Position numbers and translations under genes: made by a program. The notes beneath the pieces are model-generated. The model had not been told where the DNA came from. It made no database searches and saw nothing but the letters and a program-made list of their open reading frames with translations. Shown piece after piece: positions 10,483 through 19,353 of a stretch of 64,000 nt of DNA. Position 1 is the stretch's first letter, and each line of letters starts with the position of its first letter. The DNA is from Litchfieldella anticariensis FP35 = DSM 16096 (GTDB taxonomy: Bacteria > Pseudomonadota > Gammaproteobacteria > Pseudomonadales > Halomonadaceae). The stretch covers positions 62,001 through 126,000 of the forward strand of contig NZ_KE332395.1 of the NCBI RefSeq assembly GCF_000409775.1, written 5' to 3'.

Positions 10483-12209
10483 GTGTAGCGCTCGCGATTG
10501 TGACGGTTGATGACATGCAATTCGTGGAACGAATTGATGCTGGCATACAGCGAAAAGAAACGTGCCAATACGCTGCCAAACAGATACAGACTTCCCTCGT
10601 CGCCAAAGGCCTCCTGGTCGAGGGTCATGACCGAGCGCAGGCCGCGTACCGGCAAACCGCGACGCAAGCGATCGATCGACTGGGTTTCGATGTCGACGAT
10701 GCCTGCCAGGCGCTTCTGCGACACGCGTTCCGCCTGGCGGTCGACAAGGGCGCGGAAGTCGTAGGCGCGCAGCACAGAGCAAAGTGCATCACGCTTGAGC
10801 AGCGACAGGTAGTTGAGCGACAGGTTGGAGATCAGTGTCCACAACAGGCTGCCGTCCAGCGTGGGACGCAGCGACGGAGTCGGCCGCGTGATATTGCGGA
10901 ATCCGGTATAGGCCGGGCTTTCCTCAGTGGACTCACAGATATCGCCCACCGTGAGCTGCTCGGGCAGTTGGCGATTGCTGCAGGTCAAGCGCAGCGATAC
11001 TGTCTCGCGCATTCCCAGGCAAGCCTGCTCGTCGCCACGCACGAAGGCGATATCATGGTCGAAGCCATCGCCGCGCAGACTGTCGCGCACTCGCACTCGG
11101 TAATACAGCGCCTGGCGGTCGCGGTCCCGCTCGATCTGGTGCTGGAAGCTCTCGAAGGGCACATAGGTGCGCGGCTCACCACGCAGCTTGCCGGTCTCGT
11201 TTTCCAGCCAGCCCTGCACGGCATCGACGCAGAACACCTCGTAGTGCGAAGGATTGCGGCTGCTGGGGTGAATACGGTATTCGCTGCGTTCACCGCTTAG
11301 GTCGATGGGGTCGGCATCATGGGAGAACAGATTGATGGCCGGCGTACAGTAAAGTGCCAGGTGTTCATCACGCACTTTTGCATCCGCTGGCAACGTGCGC
11401 GAGCAGACGAAGCGTAGCGTGAGCCGTTCGGCTTGTACGTTCGGTAGATAGCGCCCCAGCGATTCCAGGTCGAAAAAGTGGAAGGCTTCGGGAAAACACA
11501 GGTATTCCTGCAGGATGCGATAGCCTTGATAGGCATTGCGCGGATACGGCAACAAGGCATGCTCGCGCTCGAAGCCAACCGGTTTCAGCATCGACTTTGG
11601 CAACGCCAGCGGCTTGCCATCGATCTCCAGCTCGATACGCTCGAGATAGTGGGAAAGCCATAGATACAAGCTGCGTGCCGTATAGCCATCGCCGCCAAGA
11701 TGCAGGCGCAGATTGTCGATCCCCATCTCACCTAGCAACTGGTCGCTGTGCACGTCGAGCGCCAGTTCGATGACCGAGGCCTCACGCGAATGACGTGCCT
11801 CGACTCCGGCATGCTTGAAAGGATAGAGCGACACATCATGGCAAGTGCGGAACCGGCAGGTGGTCTTCTCCACCAGAAGGCTGGCCAGCGCGGTGCCTTT
11901 CGGCACGCACTGAGAAATACTGAGCGCATCCCATTTGGGCGTGAACTGCACCACCGTCATGCTCGGTACCGGGCGCAGATAGTTGGGCCACAACATACCG
12001 ATCATCGAGTGGGTCAGCTCGGGAAATTCGTCCTCGACCTTTTCACGCATGCGCCCAGTCAGGAAGGCAAAGCCCTCCAGCAACCGCTCGACGTCAGGGT
12101 CGGTGCTGCGCTCCGAAAGAAAGCGGCTGAGGCCGGGATTGCTCTCGGCAAACTCCCTTCCCTGACGCTTCAGAAAATTGAGCTCGTCCCGGTAATAGCG
12201 ATTGAGCAT
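10446..12209 (-). CDS. tssF: T6SS baseplate protein TssF
   Basis: A 587-residue protein with the diagnostic N terminus MLNRYYRDELNFLKRQGREF and the following GLSRFLSERSTDPDVERLLEG. TssF (VasA/ImpG) is the large wedge subunit of the baseplate. Length is normal. It follows tssE after 38 nt, the longest gap within this operon's core, and overlaps tssG at its 3' end. Confidence 0.95.
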   Translation of the reverse strand: MLNRYYRDELNFLKRQGREFAESNPGLSRFLSERSTDPDVERLLEGFAFLTGRMREKVEDEFPELTHSMIGMLWPNYLRPVPSMTVVQFTPKWDALSISQCVPKGTALASLLVEKTTCRFRTCHDVSLYPFKHAGVEARHSREASVIELALDVHSDQLLGEMGIDNLRLHLGGDGYTARSLYLWLSHYLERIELEIDGKPLALPKSMLKPVGFEREHALLPYPRNAYQGYRILQEYLCFPEAFHFFDLESLGRYLPNVQAERLTLRFVCSRTLPADAKVRDEHLALYCTPAINLFSHDADPIDLSGERSEYRIHPSSRNPSHYEVFCVDAVQGWLENETGKLRGEPRTYVPFESFQHQIERDRDRQALYYRVRVRDSLRGDGFDHDIAFVRGDEQACLGMRETVSLRLTCSNRQLPEQLTVGDICESTEESPAYTGFRNITRPTPSLRPTLDGSLLWTLISNLSLNYLSLLKRDALCSVLRAYDFRALVDRQAERVSQKRLAGIVDIETQSIDRLRRGLPVRGLRSVMTLDQEAFGDEGSLYLFGSVLARFFSLYASINSFHELHVINRHNRERYTWTLQSGQQPLM

Positions 12210-12247
12210 ACGGGCCTCGTTCCCTGGGTGCTACGGTGCTTAGGCGC

Positions 12248-12679
12248 TCAGTTCAAGCACTGGTAGCGTTTGTTGTTGAGCAACAGGTCAATGGTGGTCT
12301 CGGCACTTTCCCGACCGATATCCAAGGTGGCATGAACCTGAAACCGCAGTTGCAAGGGGTCGCCGTTATGGGGCAACGGTTCGACCTCCACACTTCGCAC
12401 GCGCGGTTCAAAGCGTTCGATGCACTGACGAATGGCACGCTGGATGTTGAGTTTCAGGTCGAGCACGCCGAGCGTGGCATCGTTGAAGTCGAGCAGCCCC
12501 AACCCCGGCGCACATTCGCTGTGTCCCGGATGGCTGTTGAGCAGCTCGACCAGATGCCGCTTGATGGACTCGACGCTTTCGACAAAGGGAGACTCGTCAT
12601 CCTGGGAGTCCGGCTGCTCAGTCGCCGTCAGGCGCTCGAACAGCCGACCACCCTGCGTGCCACCACGATAATCCGTCAT
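12248..12679 (-). CDS. tssE: T6SS baseplate gp25-like protein TssE
   Basis: A 143-residue gp25-like protein. RLFERLT near the N terminus, the SIKRHLVELLNSHPGHSECAP segment and GLLDFND are family hallmarks. It is homologous to the phage T4 gp25 wedge protein and probably nucleates sheath polymerisation. It sits 14 nt downstream of tssC. Confidence 0.94.
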   Translation of the reverse strand: MTDYRGGTQGGRLFERLTATEQPDSQDDESPFVESVESIKRHLVELLNSHPGHSECAPGLGLLDFNDATLGVLDLKLNIQRAIRQCIERFEPRVRSVEVEPLPHNGDPLQLRFQVHATLDIGRESAETTIDLLLNNKRYQCLN

Positions 12680-12693
12680 GGCGGCGGACTCCC

Positions 12694-14175
12694 TTACTCC
12701 TTGTCGAGGCGACCCACCAGCGACAGCTCGAAGTTGGCACCCATGTACTTGAAGTGCGGGCGCACCGCCATGGAGACCTGATACCAGCCCGGATCACCCT
12801 CGACATCCGAGACCTGGATCGATGCCGCGCGCAGCGGACGGCGACTGCGCACATCGGACGGCGGATTTTCCTGATCGGCGACGTACTGGCGAATCCAGGT
12901 GTTCAGCTCGCGCTCGAGATCCTGGCGCTCTTTCCAGGCGCCGATCTGCTCGCGCTGCAACACCTTGATGTAGTGCGCCAGGCGATTGATGATGAACATG
13001 TAAGGCAGTTGGGTGCCGAGCTTGTAGTTGGTCTCGGCGGCCTTGCCCTCAGGCGTGTTGGGGAAGACCTTGGGCTTCTGCACCGAGTTGGCGGAGAAGA
13101 AAGCAGCGTTGTCGCTACCCTTGCGCATGGTCAGCGAGATGAAGCCCTCCTCGGCTATCTCGAACTCACGGCGGTCGGTGACCAGCACCTCGGTGGGAAT
13201 CTTGGCCTGCAGTTGGCCCAGCGCCTCGTAGGTATGTACCGGCAGGTTCTCGACGGCACCACCACTTTGCGGGCCGATGATGTTGGGACACCAACGGTAC
13301 TTGGCGAAACTGTCGGTGAGTCGTTCGGCGAGCAGATAGGCGGTATTGCCCCACAAGTAGTGCTCGTGATCCTCGTTGACCGTCTCACGATAATTGAAGG
13401 TCTTGACCGGATTCTCGACCGGATCGTAGGGCATGCGCAGCAGGAAGCGCGGCGCGGTCAAGCCCAGGTAGCGCGCATCCTCGGACTCGCGCAGGCTACG
13501 CCAGCGCGCATACTTTGGCCCTTCGAAGATGGCCTTGAAGTCCTTGATGTTGGGCAGCTCCTCGAAACTGTCGACACCAAAGAAGCTCGGTGCCACCGAT
13601 GACAGGAAGGGGGCATGGGCCATGGCGCCGACGGCGGAGGTATATTGCAGCAGCTTGATGTCCGGAGTCGAAGGCGAGAAAGCGTACTGGCCGATGATCC
13701 CGCCCACCGGCTCACCACCGAACTGACCATAGCCAGAAGCATAGACATGCTGGTACAGGCCACTCTGACCGAGTTCGGGAGCGAACTCGAAGTCCTCCAG
13801 CAGCTCTTCCTTGGTGGCGTGAAGCACATCCAGCTTGATGTTTTCGCGGAAGTCGGTGCGATCGACCAGTAACTTGAGACCACGCCAGGCGGACTCGAGT
13901 TGCTGGAAGCTCTGGTCATGTAGAACCTCATCGACCTGCTGACCGATCTTGCGATCCAGTTCGACGATCATGCGGTCGACTACGGCCTTGTTGACCTGAG
14001 GAGCCTCGTTGTCGCTTTGCAGTAGTTCGGCGATGAAAGCCGCCACGCCCTGCCTGGCGATGTCGTAGCCATCTTCGCTCGGCGACAGGCGCGTCTGCGC
14101 CATTACCTGATCGAGAAGGGATTCTTCGGCCCGAGCCTCGGCGGCCTGGCCTTGCTGTTGTACCGTATCGCTCAT
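12694..14175 (-). CDS. tssC: T6SS contractile sheath large subunit TssC
   Basis: A 493-residue VipB/TssC sheath protein. It shows AWRGLKLLVDRTDFRENIKLD in the N-terminal half and EPVGGIIGQYAFSP centrally. It ends with the conserved KYMGANFELSLVGRLDKE C terminus. TssC assembles with TssB into the contractile tube surrounding Hcp. Length is typical. It begins 32 nt after tssB. Confidence 0.97.
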   Translation of the reverse strand: MSDTVQQQGQAAEARAEESLLDQVMAQTRLSPSEDGYDIARQGVAAFIAELLQSDNEAPQVNKAVVDRMIVELDRKIGQQVDEVLHDQSFQQLESAWRGLKLLVDRTDFRENIKLDVLHATKEELLEDFEFAPELGQSGLYQHVYASGYGQFGGEPVGGIIGQYAFSPSTPDIKLLQYTSAVGAMAHAPFLSSVAPSFFGVDSFEELPNIKDFKAIFEGPKYARWRSLRESEDARYLGLTAPRFLLRMPYDPVENPVKTFNYRETVNEDHEHYLWGNTAYLLAERLTDSFAKYRWCPNIIGPQSGGAVENLPVHTYEALGQLQAKIPTEVLVTDRREFEIAEEGFISLTMRKGSDNAAFFSANSVQKPKVFPNTPEGKAAETNYKLGTQLPYMFIINRLAHYIKVLQREQIGAWKERQDLERELNTWIRQYVADQENPPSDVRSRRPLRAASIQVSDVEGDPGWYQVSMAVRPHFKYMGANFELSLVGRLDKE

Positions 14176-14207
14176 GAGAGTGCCTCGATGCGTTGCAGTG
14201 CGGAGAA

Positions 14208-14717
14208 TCAGGCGTCGCCTTGGTCGTTCTTGTCGAGCAGATCGAGTTCGGCCAGCAACTGCTGACGCGCCTCGTCGCTTTCGAGCAACTTCTGTAGCCG
14301 GTCGCGGAAGGCCGGCACATTGCCCAACGGCCCTTTCAGAGCCACCAGGGCTTCACGCAGCTCGATCAGCTTGCGTAGCTCAGGCACTTGAGAGGCAACG
14401 CTGTCAGGCGCGAAATCGTCGAGCGACTTGAACTCCAGATTCACCGCCAAATCGGAAGGCTCGTCACCTTCTTCGAGGCGATTGGGTACCGCGGTCTGCA
14501 GGCTGAGTCCTGCTTCACGCATGACCGAACGGAAATTGTTCTTGTCGACCGAGACCGCGTCCCGCGATTCGATCGGCGTCTCTTCGGTACCACCCTTGAA
14601 ATCTCCCACCACCAACAGTTTGAGCGGCAGTTCGGTCTCCGCCTGTTGATCGCCGGTGGCCGGTACGTACTTGATATTGATGCGCTCTTTCGGCGCAACC
14701 GTTCCCTCTTTCGACAT
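14208..14717 (-). CDS. tssB: T6SS contractile sheath small subunit TssB
   Basis: A 169-residue VipA/TssB protein starting MSKEGTVAPKERINIKYVPA and containing ELPLKLLVVGDFKGG, a highly conserved family signature. It is the first gene of the minus-strand T6SS operon. The start at 14717 gives a good 8-nt spacing to a GGGAG ribosome site. An ATG two codons upstream (14723) would sit too close to that site. The C-terminal clamp with ClpV-recognition helix appears intact. Confidence 0.96.
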   Translation of the reverse strand: MSKEGTVAPKERINIKYVPATGDQQAETELPLKLLVVGDFKGGTEETPIESRDAVSVDKNNFRSVMREAGLSLQTAVPNRLEEGDEPSDLAVNLEFKSLDDFAPDSVASQVPELRKLIELREALVALKGPLGNVPAFRDRLQKLLESDEARQQLLAELDLLDKNDQGDA

Positions 14718-14743
14718 CGTCATCGCTCCCTGGCATCGCAAAT

Positions 14744-14764
14744 AGCAGCAAGTTCATTGCTGCT
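14744..14764. repeat. Perfect 8-bp inverted repeat in the tssB leader
   Basis: AGCAGCAA and TTGCTGCT flank a 5-nt spacer, giving a perfect dyad 27-47 nt upstream of the tssB start. It could be an operator or an mRNA stem-loop near the head of the T6SS transcript. It has no trailing U-run, so it is not a terminator by sequence. Confidence 0.6.
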
Positions 14765-15176
14765 TGCAGCTTTTAGCCGTTGACCCCATGTTTCATCGTC
14801 AGATCTAGACGGTTATCCCTAGCGGCTCTCCGACCTAAGCGAATCGACATGGGCACAGCCCTGTAATTTTCGGCGGAGGGTAGCAGCTACAACGATAAAG
14901 AAAAGGCAGGTAATTACGTCTTGCCTTGAGCATGGACTACAAACCAACTTTCGACATTTTGTTGCCAAAATCACGAAACCAGCAGGCAAAATAACAAAAA
15001 ATCACATATTTAAATATTGTCTAAAGTAGTAAAATAGGAAATGACTTACAAGCTTTGTCAGAGATCTCTTACAAGAATAGGAGACTTTGCCAACACCCTG
15101 GTTCTGCCTTTCTTGGTCAAGCACACCGCTTATACGCTAGAATCGCCCCTTTCCCCAGATTGTCCGAGCCCTGTTC
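14765..15176. other. Divergent intergenic region between tssB and epd
   Basis: About 410 nt separating the leftward T6SS operon from the rightward epd operon. The middle (about 14930-15060) is clearly AT-rich against the GC-rich neighbours and must hold the T6SS promoter. No convincing -24/-12 sigma-54 element was found on either strand. For epd, TTGGTC (15113) and TAGAAT (15138) are weak, overspaced -35/-10 candidates. No gene of any size is convincing here. Confidence 0.5.
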
Positions 15177-16217
15177 ATGGCCTATCGCATCGCCATCAAT
15201 GGTTACGGCCGTATCGGCCAATGCGTACTGCGCGCGCTGATGGAGCGTGCGCCACACATGGCTGCCCCAGAGTTACAGGTGGTAGCGATCAACGAGCTTT
15301 CCGATCTCGATACCATCGCCTACCTGACTCGCTATGACACCACCCATGGTCGCTTCCCGGGCCGAGTCGAAACCGAGGGCAGCCGCCTGATCGTCAATGG
15401 CCAAGCCATCGAGATACTTTCCGAGTCCGATCCCGAGCGCCTGCCATGGCGGGAGCTGGGTATCGATCTGGTACTGGAGTGTTCAGGCAGCTTCAAGGAC
15501 CGGGCAACCGCGACACGACATCTCGACGCCGGTGCCGAGCGCCTGCTGTTCTCCCAGCCTGCCGAAAGCGATGTCGATGCCACCATTGTCTGCGGCATCA
15601 ACGAAACCAGCCTTGCCCCCCATCACCGCATCGTCTCGGCAGCATCATGCACCACTAACTGCCTGATCCCGGTACTCACCGTGCTCGACAACGCCCTCGG
15701 CGTAGAACACGGGGTTACCACCACCATTCACTCGGCAATGAACGATCAGCCGGTAATCGATGCCTATCACCGTAGCGATTTGCGTCTGACCCGTTCGGCC
15801 ATGCATTCCATCGTACCGGTGGATACCGGGTTGGCTCGCGGTATCAACCGCCTGATGCCGCACCTGGCCGAGCGTTTCCAGTGCCTTCACGTACGCGTGC
15901 CGACGATCAACGTCTCGGCCATGGATCTATCGATCTGCGTACGCCGTGATACGACGGCTGCCGAGGTGAACGCTCTGCTCGCCCAGGCCTCGCGCGAGCG
16001 CCTCGCCGGACTGCTCGGCTATACCGAGGAGCCGATGGCCTCGGTCGACTTCAACCATGATCCCCGCTCGGGTATCGTGGATGCCACTCAGACCCGAGTG
16101 GCCGGTGATCGGCTGATCAAAATGCTGTGCTGGTTCGACAACGAGTGGGGCTTCGCCAATCGTATGCTCGACGTCGCCCTGCATCTGGCGTGTCTGGACC
16201 ACCCCTCCACTTCTTAA
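15177..16217 (+). CDS. epd: Erythrose-4-phosphate dehydrogenase Epd
   Basis: A 346-residue GAPDH-superfamily enzyme. The Rossmann motif AINGYGRIGQ is at 6-15, the catalytic Cys lies in SAASCTTNC, and the TTIHSAMNDQPVIDAY block is characteristic of Epd rather than glycolytic GAPDH. The C-terminal DFNHDPRSGIVDATQTRV also follows E. coli Epd closely. Epd oxidises erythrose 4-phosphate to 4-phosphoerythronate for pyridoxal phosphate synthesis. The gene order epd-pgk-fba matches E. coli and Pseudomonas. The ribosome site is weak. A purely glycolytic role cannot be excluded without assay. Confidence 0.85.
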   Translation: MAYRIAINGYGRIGQCVLRALMERAPHMAAPELQVVAINELSDLDTIAYLTRYDTTHGRFPGRVETEGSRLIVNGQAIEILSESDPERLPWRELGIDLVLECSGSFKDRATATRHLDAGAERLLFSQPAESDVDATIVCGINETSLAPHHRIVSAASCTTNCLIPVLTVLDNALGVEHGVTTTIHSAMNDQPVIDAYHRSDLRLTRSAMHSIVPVDTGLARGINRLMPHLAERFQCLHVRVPTINVSAMDLSICVRRDTTAAEVNALLAQASRERLAGLLGYTEEPMASVDFNHDPRSGIVDATQTRVAGDRLIKMLCWFDNEWGFANRMLDVALHLACLDHPSTS

Positions 16218-16247
16218 TCTGGCTTGCAACTTCGAGGACCACGACCG

Positions 16248-17414
16248 ATGAACGTACGCAAGATGACCGACCTCGACCTCGCGGGACAGCGCGTGCTGAT
16301 CCGTGAAGACTTGAACGTACCGATCAAGAATGGCCGTGTGACCAGCGATGCTCGCCTGCGCGCCAGCCTGCCGACCATTCAGGCCGCCGTGGACGCAGGT
16401 GCCAAGGTGATGCTGATGAGCCACCTGGGCCGCCCGACCGAAGGCGAACCGGCGGAGGAGTTTTCGCTGGCGCCGGTGGCCGAACATCTGGGTGAGTTGC
16501 TGGAACGCCCGGTACGCCTGGTCAAAGACTATCTCGATGTCAACGTCGACCTTGCCGATGGCGAGGTGGTGCTGCTCGAGAACGTGCGCTTCAACGCGGG
16601 CGAGAAGAAAGACGCCGAAGAATTGGCCAAACAGTACGCCGCGCTGTGCGACATCTTCGTAATGGACGCCTTCGGCACCGCTCATCGCGCCCAGGCCTCG
16701 ACTCACGGGGTGGCGCGTTTCGCCCCCATCGCGTGTGCCGGCCCCCTGTTGGCTGGCGAACTCGAAGCCCTGGAGAAGGCACTGGCCACCCCGGCGCGCC
16801 CCATGGTCGCCATCGTCGGCGGTTCCAAGGTTTCCACCAAACTCGAAGTGCTCAACGCCCTGGCCGAGAAATGCGATCAGTTGATCGTTGGTGGCGGTAT
16901 CGCCAACACCTTTATCGCCGCCGCCGGTTACAACGTCGGCAAGTCGCTCTATGAAGCCGATCTGGTCGACCAGGCATTGGCGCTGATGGAGAAGGTCGAC
17001 ATCCCGTTACCCACGGACGTAGTCGTGGCGACCGAGTTTTCGGAGTCCGCCGAGGCCGTGGTCAAAGGCGTCGAGCATGTCGCCGACGATGAGATGATTC
17101 TCGATATCGGACCAACGACTGCCGAGCGTTTCGCGGCGCTGCTCAAGGATGCCGGCACCATTTTGTGGAATGGCCCGGTCGGCGTGTTCGAGATCGATCA
17201 GTTCGGCCAGGGCACCGAAGCGCTGTCCCAGGCCATTGCCGCGAGTCCGGCGTTCTCGATCGCCGGCGGTGGTGACACCCTCGCTGCCATCGACAAATAT
17301 GGCATCGTCGAGCAGGTTTCCTACATCTCCACCGGAGGTGGAGCCTTCCTCGAATATGTGGAAGGCAAGACCCTGCCTGCCGTAGCGGCCCTGGAAGCTG
17401 CGGCCGAGGCCTAA
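16248..17414 (+). CDS. pgk: Phosphoglycerate kinase
   Basis: A 388-residue enzyme catalysing reversible phosphotransfer between 1,3-bisphosphoglycerate and ADP. Conserved N-terminal substrate motifs ([25 protein letters not shown]) and the C-terminal nucleotide-binding segments ([24 protein letters not shown]) are all present, and length is standard. The ATG at 16248 follows a CGAGGA ribosome site, 30 nt after epd. An upstream in-frame start at 16224 lacks support. It is cotranscribed with epd and probably fba. Confidence 0.97.
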   Translation: MNVRKMTDLDLAGQRVLIREDLNVPIKNGRVTSDARLRASLPTIQAAVDAGAKVMLMSHLGRPTEGEPAEEFSLAPVAEHLGELLERPVRLVKDYLDVNVDLADGEVVLLENVRFNAGEKKDAEELAKQYAALCDIFVMDAFGTAHRAQASTHGVARFAPIACAGPLLAGELEALEKALATPARPMVAIVGGSKVSTKLEVLNALAEKCDQLIVGGGIANTFIAAAGYNVGKSLYEADLVDQALALMEKVDIPLPTDVVVATEFSESAEAVVKGVEHVADDEMILDIGPTTAERFAALLKDAGTILWNGPVGVFEIDQFGQGTEALSQAIAASPAFSIAGGGDTLAAIDKYGIVEQVSYISTGGGAFLEYVEGKTLPAVAALEAAAEA

Positions 17415-17492
17415 TCCTAACCCCACCATCCCCAACCCGACTCACGGTGTGGCCCTTGCGGTCACGCCGTCATTACGTAAACAGGTAAGTTC

Positions 17493-18557
17493 ATGGCACT
17501 GATTAGCATGCGCCAACTGCTGGACCACGCCGCCGAGTATGGCTACGGCGTTCCGGCCTTCAACGTCAACAACCTCGAGCAGATGCGCGCCATCATGGAG
17601 GCCGCCGACAAGACCGACTCACCGGTCATCGTCCAGGCCTCCGCCGGTGCACGAAAATATGCCGGCGCGCCCTTCCTGCGTCACCTGATCCTGGCCGCCG
17701 TCGAAGAGTTTCCGCATATTCCGGTGGTCATGCATCAGGACCATGGCACCAGCCCCGCAGTGTGCCAGCGCTCGATCCAGCTTGGTTTCTCTTCGGTGAT
17801 GATGGACGGCTCACTCGGCGAGGACGGCAAGACTCCGACCAACTACGAGTACAACGTCGACGTCACCCGCCGCACCGTCGAAATGGCACATGCCTGCGGC
17901 GTATCGGTGGAAGGCGAACTGGGTTGCCTGGGCAGCCTGGAAACCGGCATGGCCGGTGAGGAAGATGGCATCGGTGCCGAAGGCAAGCTGTCTCACGAGC
18001 AACTGCTGACCGACCCGGAAGAAGCTGCCGACTTCGTCAAGGCGACTCATGTCGATGCCCTGGCCATTGCCATCGGTACCAGCCATGGTGCCTACAAGTT
18101 CACCAAGCCGCCCACCGGTGACACCCTGTCGATCTCACGCATCAAGGCGATCCACGAACGCATCCCCAACACCCACTTGGTGATGCATGGCTCCTCCTCG
18201 GTACCTCAGGAGTGGCTGGAGATCATCAACGAGTTCGGCGGCAAGATCCCTGAAACCTATGGCGTGCCGGTCGAGGAAATCGTCGAAGGTATCAAGCACG
18301 GGGTGCGCAAGGTCAACATCGATACCGACCTGCGCCTGGCCTCGACCGGTGCGGTACGCCGCTTCCTGGCCCAGAACCCGGCCGAATTCGACCCACGCAA
18401 GTTCCTCAAGGAAACCGTCAGCGCCATGCGCGACGTGTGCATCGCTCGCTACGAAGCCTTCGGCACCGCCGGCCAGGCCAGCAAGATCAAACCGATCAGC
18501 CTGGAAGCCATGGTCGATCGTTACGACAGCGGCGAGCTGGATCCCAAAGTGAACTGA
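17493..18557 (+). CDS. fba: Class II fructose-1,6-bisphosphate aldolase
   Basis: A 354-residue zinc-dependent aldolase of the Fda/CbbA subtype. The zinc-binding HQDHG motif is at about 85-89, with [16 protein letters not shown], a second zinc His in HGAYKF, and the C-terminal [10 protein letters not shown] and [11 protein letters not shown] motifs. It cleaves fructose 1,6-bisphosphate to DHAP and glyceraldehyde 3-phosphate. It lies 78 nt after pgk at the end of the operon. Length matches the pseudomonad Fda type. Confidence 0.95.
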   Translation: MALISMRQLLDHAAEYGYGVPAFNVNNLEQMRAIMEAADKTDSPVIVQASAGARKYAGAPFLRHLILAAVEEFPHIPVVMHQDHGTSPAVCQRSIQLGFSSVMMDGSLGEDGKTPTNYEYNVDVTRRTVEMAHACGVSVEGELGCLGSLETGMAGEEDGIGAEGKLSHEQLLTDPEEAADFVKATHVDALAIAIGTSHGAYKFTKPPTGDTLSISRIKAIHERIPNTHLVMHGSSSVPQEWLEIINEFGGKIPETYGVPVEEIVEGIKHGVRKVNIDTDLRLASTGAVRRFLAQNPAEFDPRKFLKETVSAMRDVCIARYEAFGTAGQASKIKPISLEAMVDRYDSGELDPKVN

Positions 18558-18577
18558 TCAAGTCTTATGGCTGCCAC

Positions 18578-18610
18578 AAAAAACCGCCCCGAGCCGTAGC
18601 CCGGGGCGGT
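18578..18610 (-). terminator. Intrinsic terminator, probably bidirectional
   Basis: ACCGCCCCG (18583-18591) and CGGGGCGGT (18602-18610) form a perfect 9-bp GC-rich stem. Read on the minus strand it is followed by six U residues (18583-18578), the classic layout, and would end transcription of the small leftward gene at 18727-18939. On the plus strand it also lies 26 nt past the fba stop and could stop that operon, but lacks a U-run on that side. Confidence 0.85.
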
Positions 18611-18726
18611 GCCTTGTACAAGCCGACGCTAATGACACTTACTGTGCGTTGAGTAAGGGGCAGCGTCCCCTTCCTTGATGGACCTCATGAGAAGGCGCCA
18701 ACAGAGGTTGCCGTCGTCCTCTTCTC

Positions 18727-18939
18727 CTACTCCTCCTCACCTTCTTCCCAGTCTTCCTCATCATTCCCGTACACGATGCCTGGCCCGACATCGACGTGAC
18801 CCTTGGTGATCAACTCTTCCTGAGCCGGGTGCGCCTCTTCTGCTTCCTTAGGGAAGTCGCCAAACGCCAATGGGCTGGCGAGAAGGCCAAAAGAGACGCC
18901 GAGAATACCAATCCTCTTGAGGAATTCCTTGGACATCAT
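18727..18939 (-). CDS. Small putative exported acidic protein, function unknown
   Basis: A 70-residue protein with an N-terminal signal-peptide-like segment (basic residues, then ILGVSFGLLASPLAFG at about 11-26). A ~43-residue mature part ends in a very acidic tail (NDEEDWEEGEEE). A strong GGAGG ribosome site sits 7 nt before the ATG at 18939 (second ATG at 18936), and a canonical terminator follows about 115 nt downstream. Together these suggest a real monocistronic gene. The upstream leader contains two 25-nt direct repeats. I recognise no family; export and function are inference only. Confidence 0.65.
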   Translation of the reverse strand: MMSKEFLKRIGILGVSFGLLASPLAFGDFPKEAEEAHPAQEELITKGHVDVGPGIVYGNDEEDWEEGEEE

Positions 18940-18972
18940 GCATGCACCTCCATCATTAGCGGGGCTTGCAAC

Positions 18973-19026
18973 CTTCCTTGACGAAGCTTCCTGCTTCCAA
19001 TCTTCCTTAACGAAGCTTCCTGCTTC
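18973..19026. repeat. Two 25-nt direct repeats (period 29) upstream of the small exported protein
   Basis: Copies at 18973-18997 and 19002-19026 differ at one base. Each contains an internal GAAGCTTC palindrome and a GAAGC...GCTTC self-complement, so each can fold on its own in RNA. They lie 34-87 nt upstream of the ATG at 18939 on its template side. They could be tandem operator sites or structured 5' leader elements. Confidence 0.75.
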
Positions 19027-19353
19027 GATCTCACTGTCATCCGTACGAGCCGTGGAGACGACGAAAGGACCCGAAACGAGATGCTTCTCATGCACTCAAC
19101 CTGTTGCAGACAGCAGGCCAAATCATGACAAATATGGACAAATACATTCAAAAACAACTGAGTATAGAAATCCTCACCATACCATCAGAAGTCATGACAG
19201 GCCGTTTTCGGCTCATCGGGGTGGCGACATATGACACATGAGTCACCCAGTACCATCTGAATGACCCAGCACGACCTATGTCTAACATCGGTACATTGTT
19301 CATCCATGCGTTAACAACTACGATGGGAACGGTTCCATAACCCTGAATCGCCC
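19027..19353. other. Intergenic region before the PtxS-like regulator
   Basis: About 330 nt with lower GC than the neighbours. It carries the promoter side of the leftward small gene and of the rightward lacI-type gene. Apart from the GGAAC-N-GTTCC dyad at its right end, I see no coding sequence or recognisable element. Confidence 0.4.
19326..19336. promoter_or_regulatory. Candidate LacI-family operator
   Basis: GGAAC-G-GTTCC is a perfect odd dyad 18 nt upstream of the LacI-type regulator start. It resembles the TGAAACCGGTTTCA sites bound by PtxS, with one base less at the centre. Autoregulation by the adjacent gene is a reasonable inference. Confidence 0.45.

Noticed and set aside
9463-10782. 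A 439-residue reading of TssG with a 100-residue N-terminal extension
   Set aside because: The extension lies antisense-free inside tssF in another frame, has no family similarity, and a family-typical ATG exists at 10482.
14765-15176. Sigma-54 promoter for the T6SS operon
   Set aside because: VasH presence made me look for TGGC-N-TGC elements on both strands, but no candidate keeps the GG-N10-GC spacing.
15177-16217. Glycolytic gapA
   Set aside because: The TTIHSAMNDQPVIDAY block and operon position match Epd better than GAPDH.
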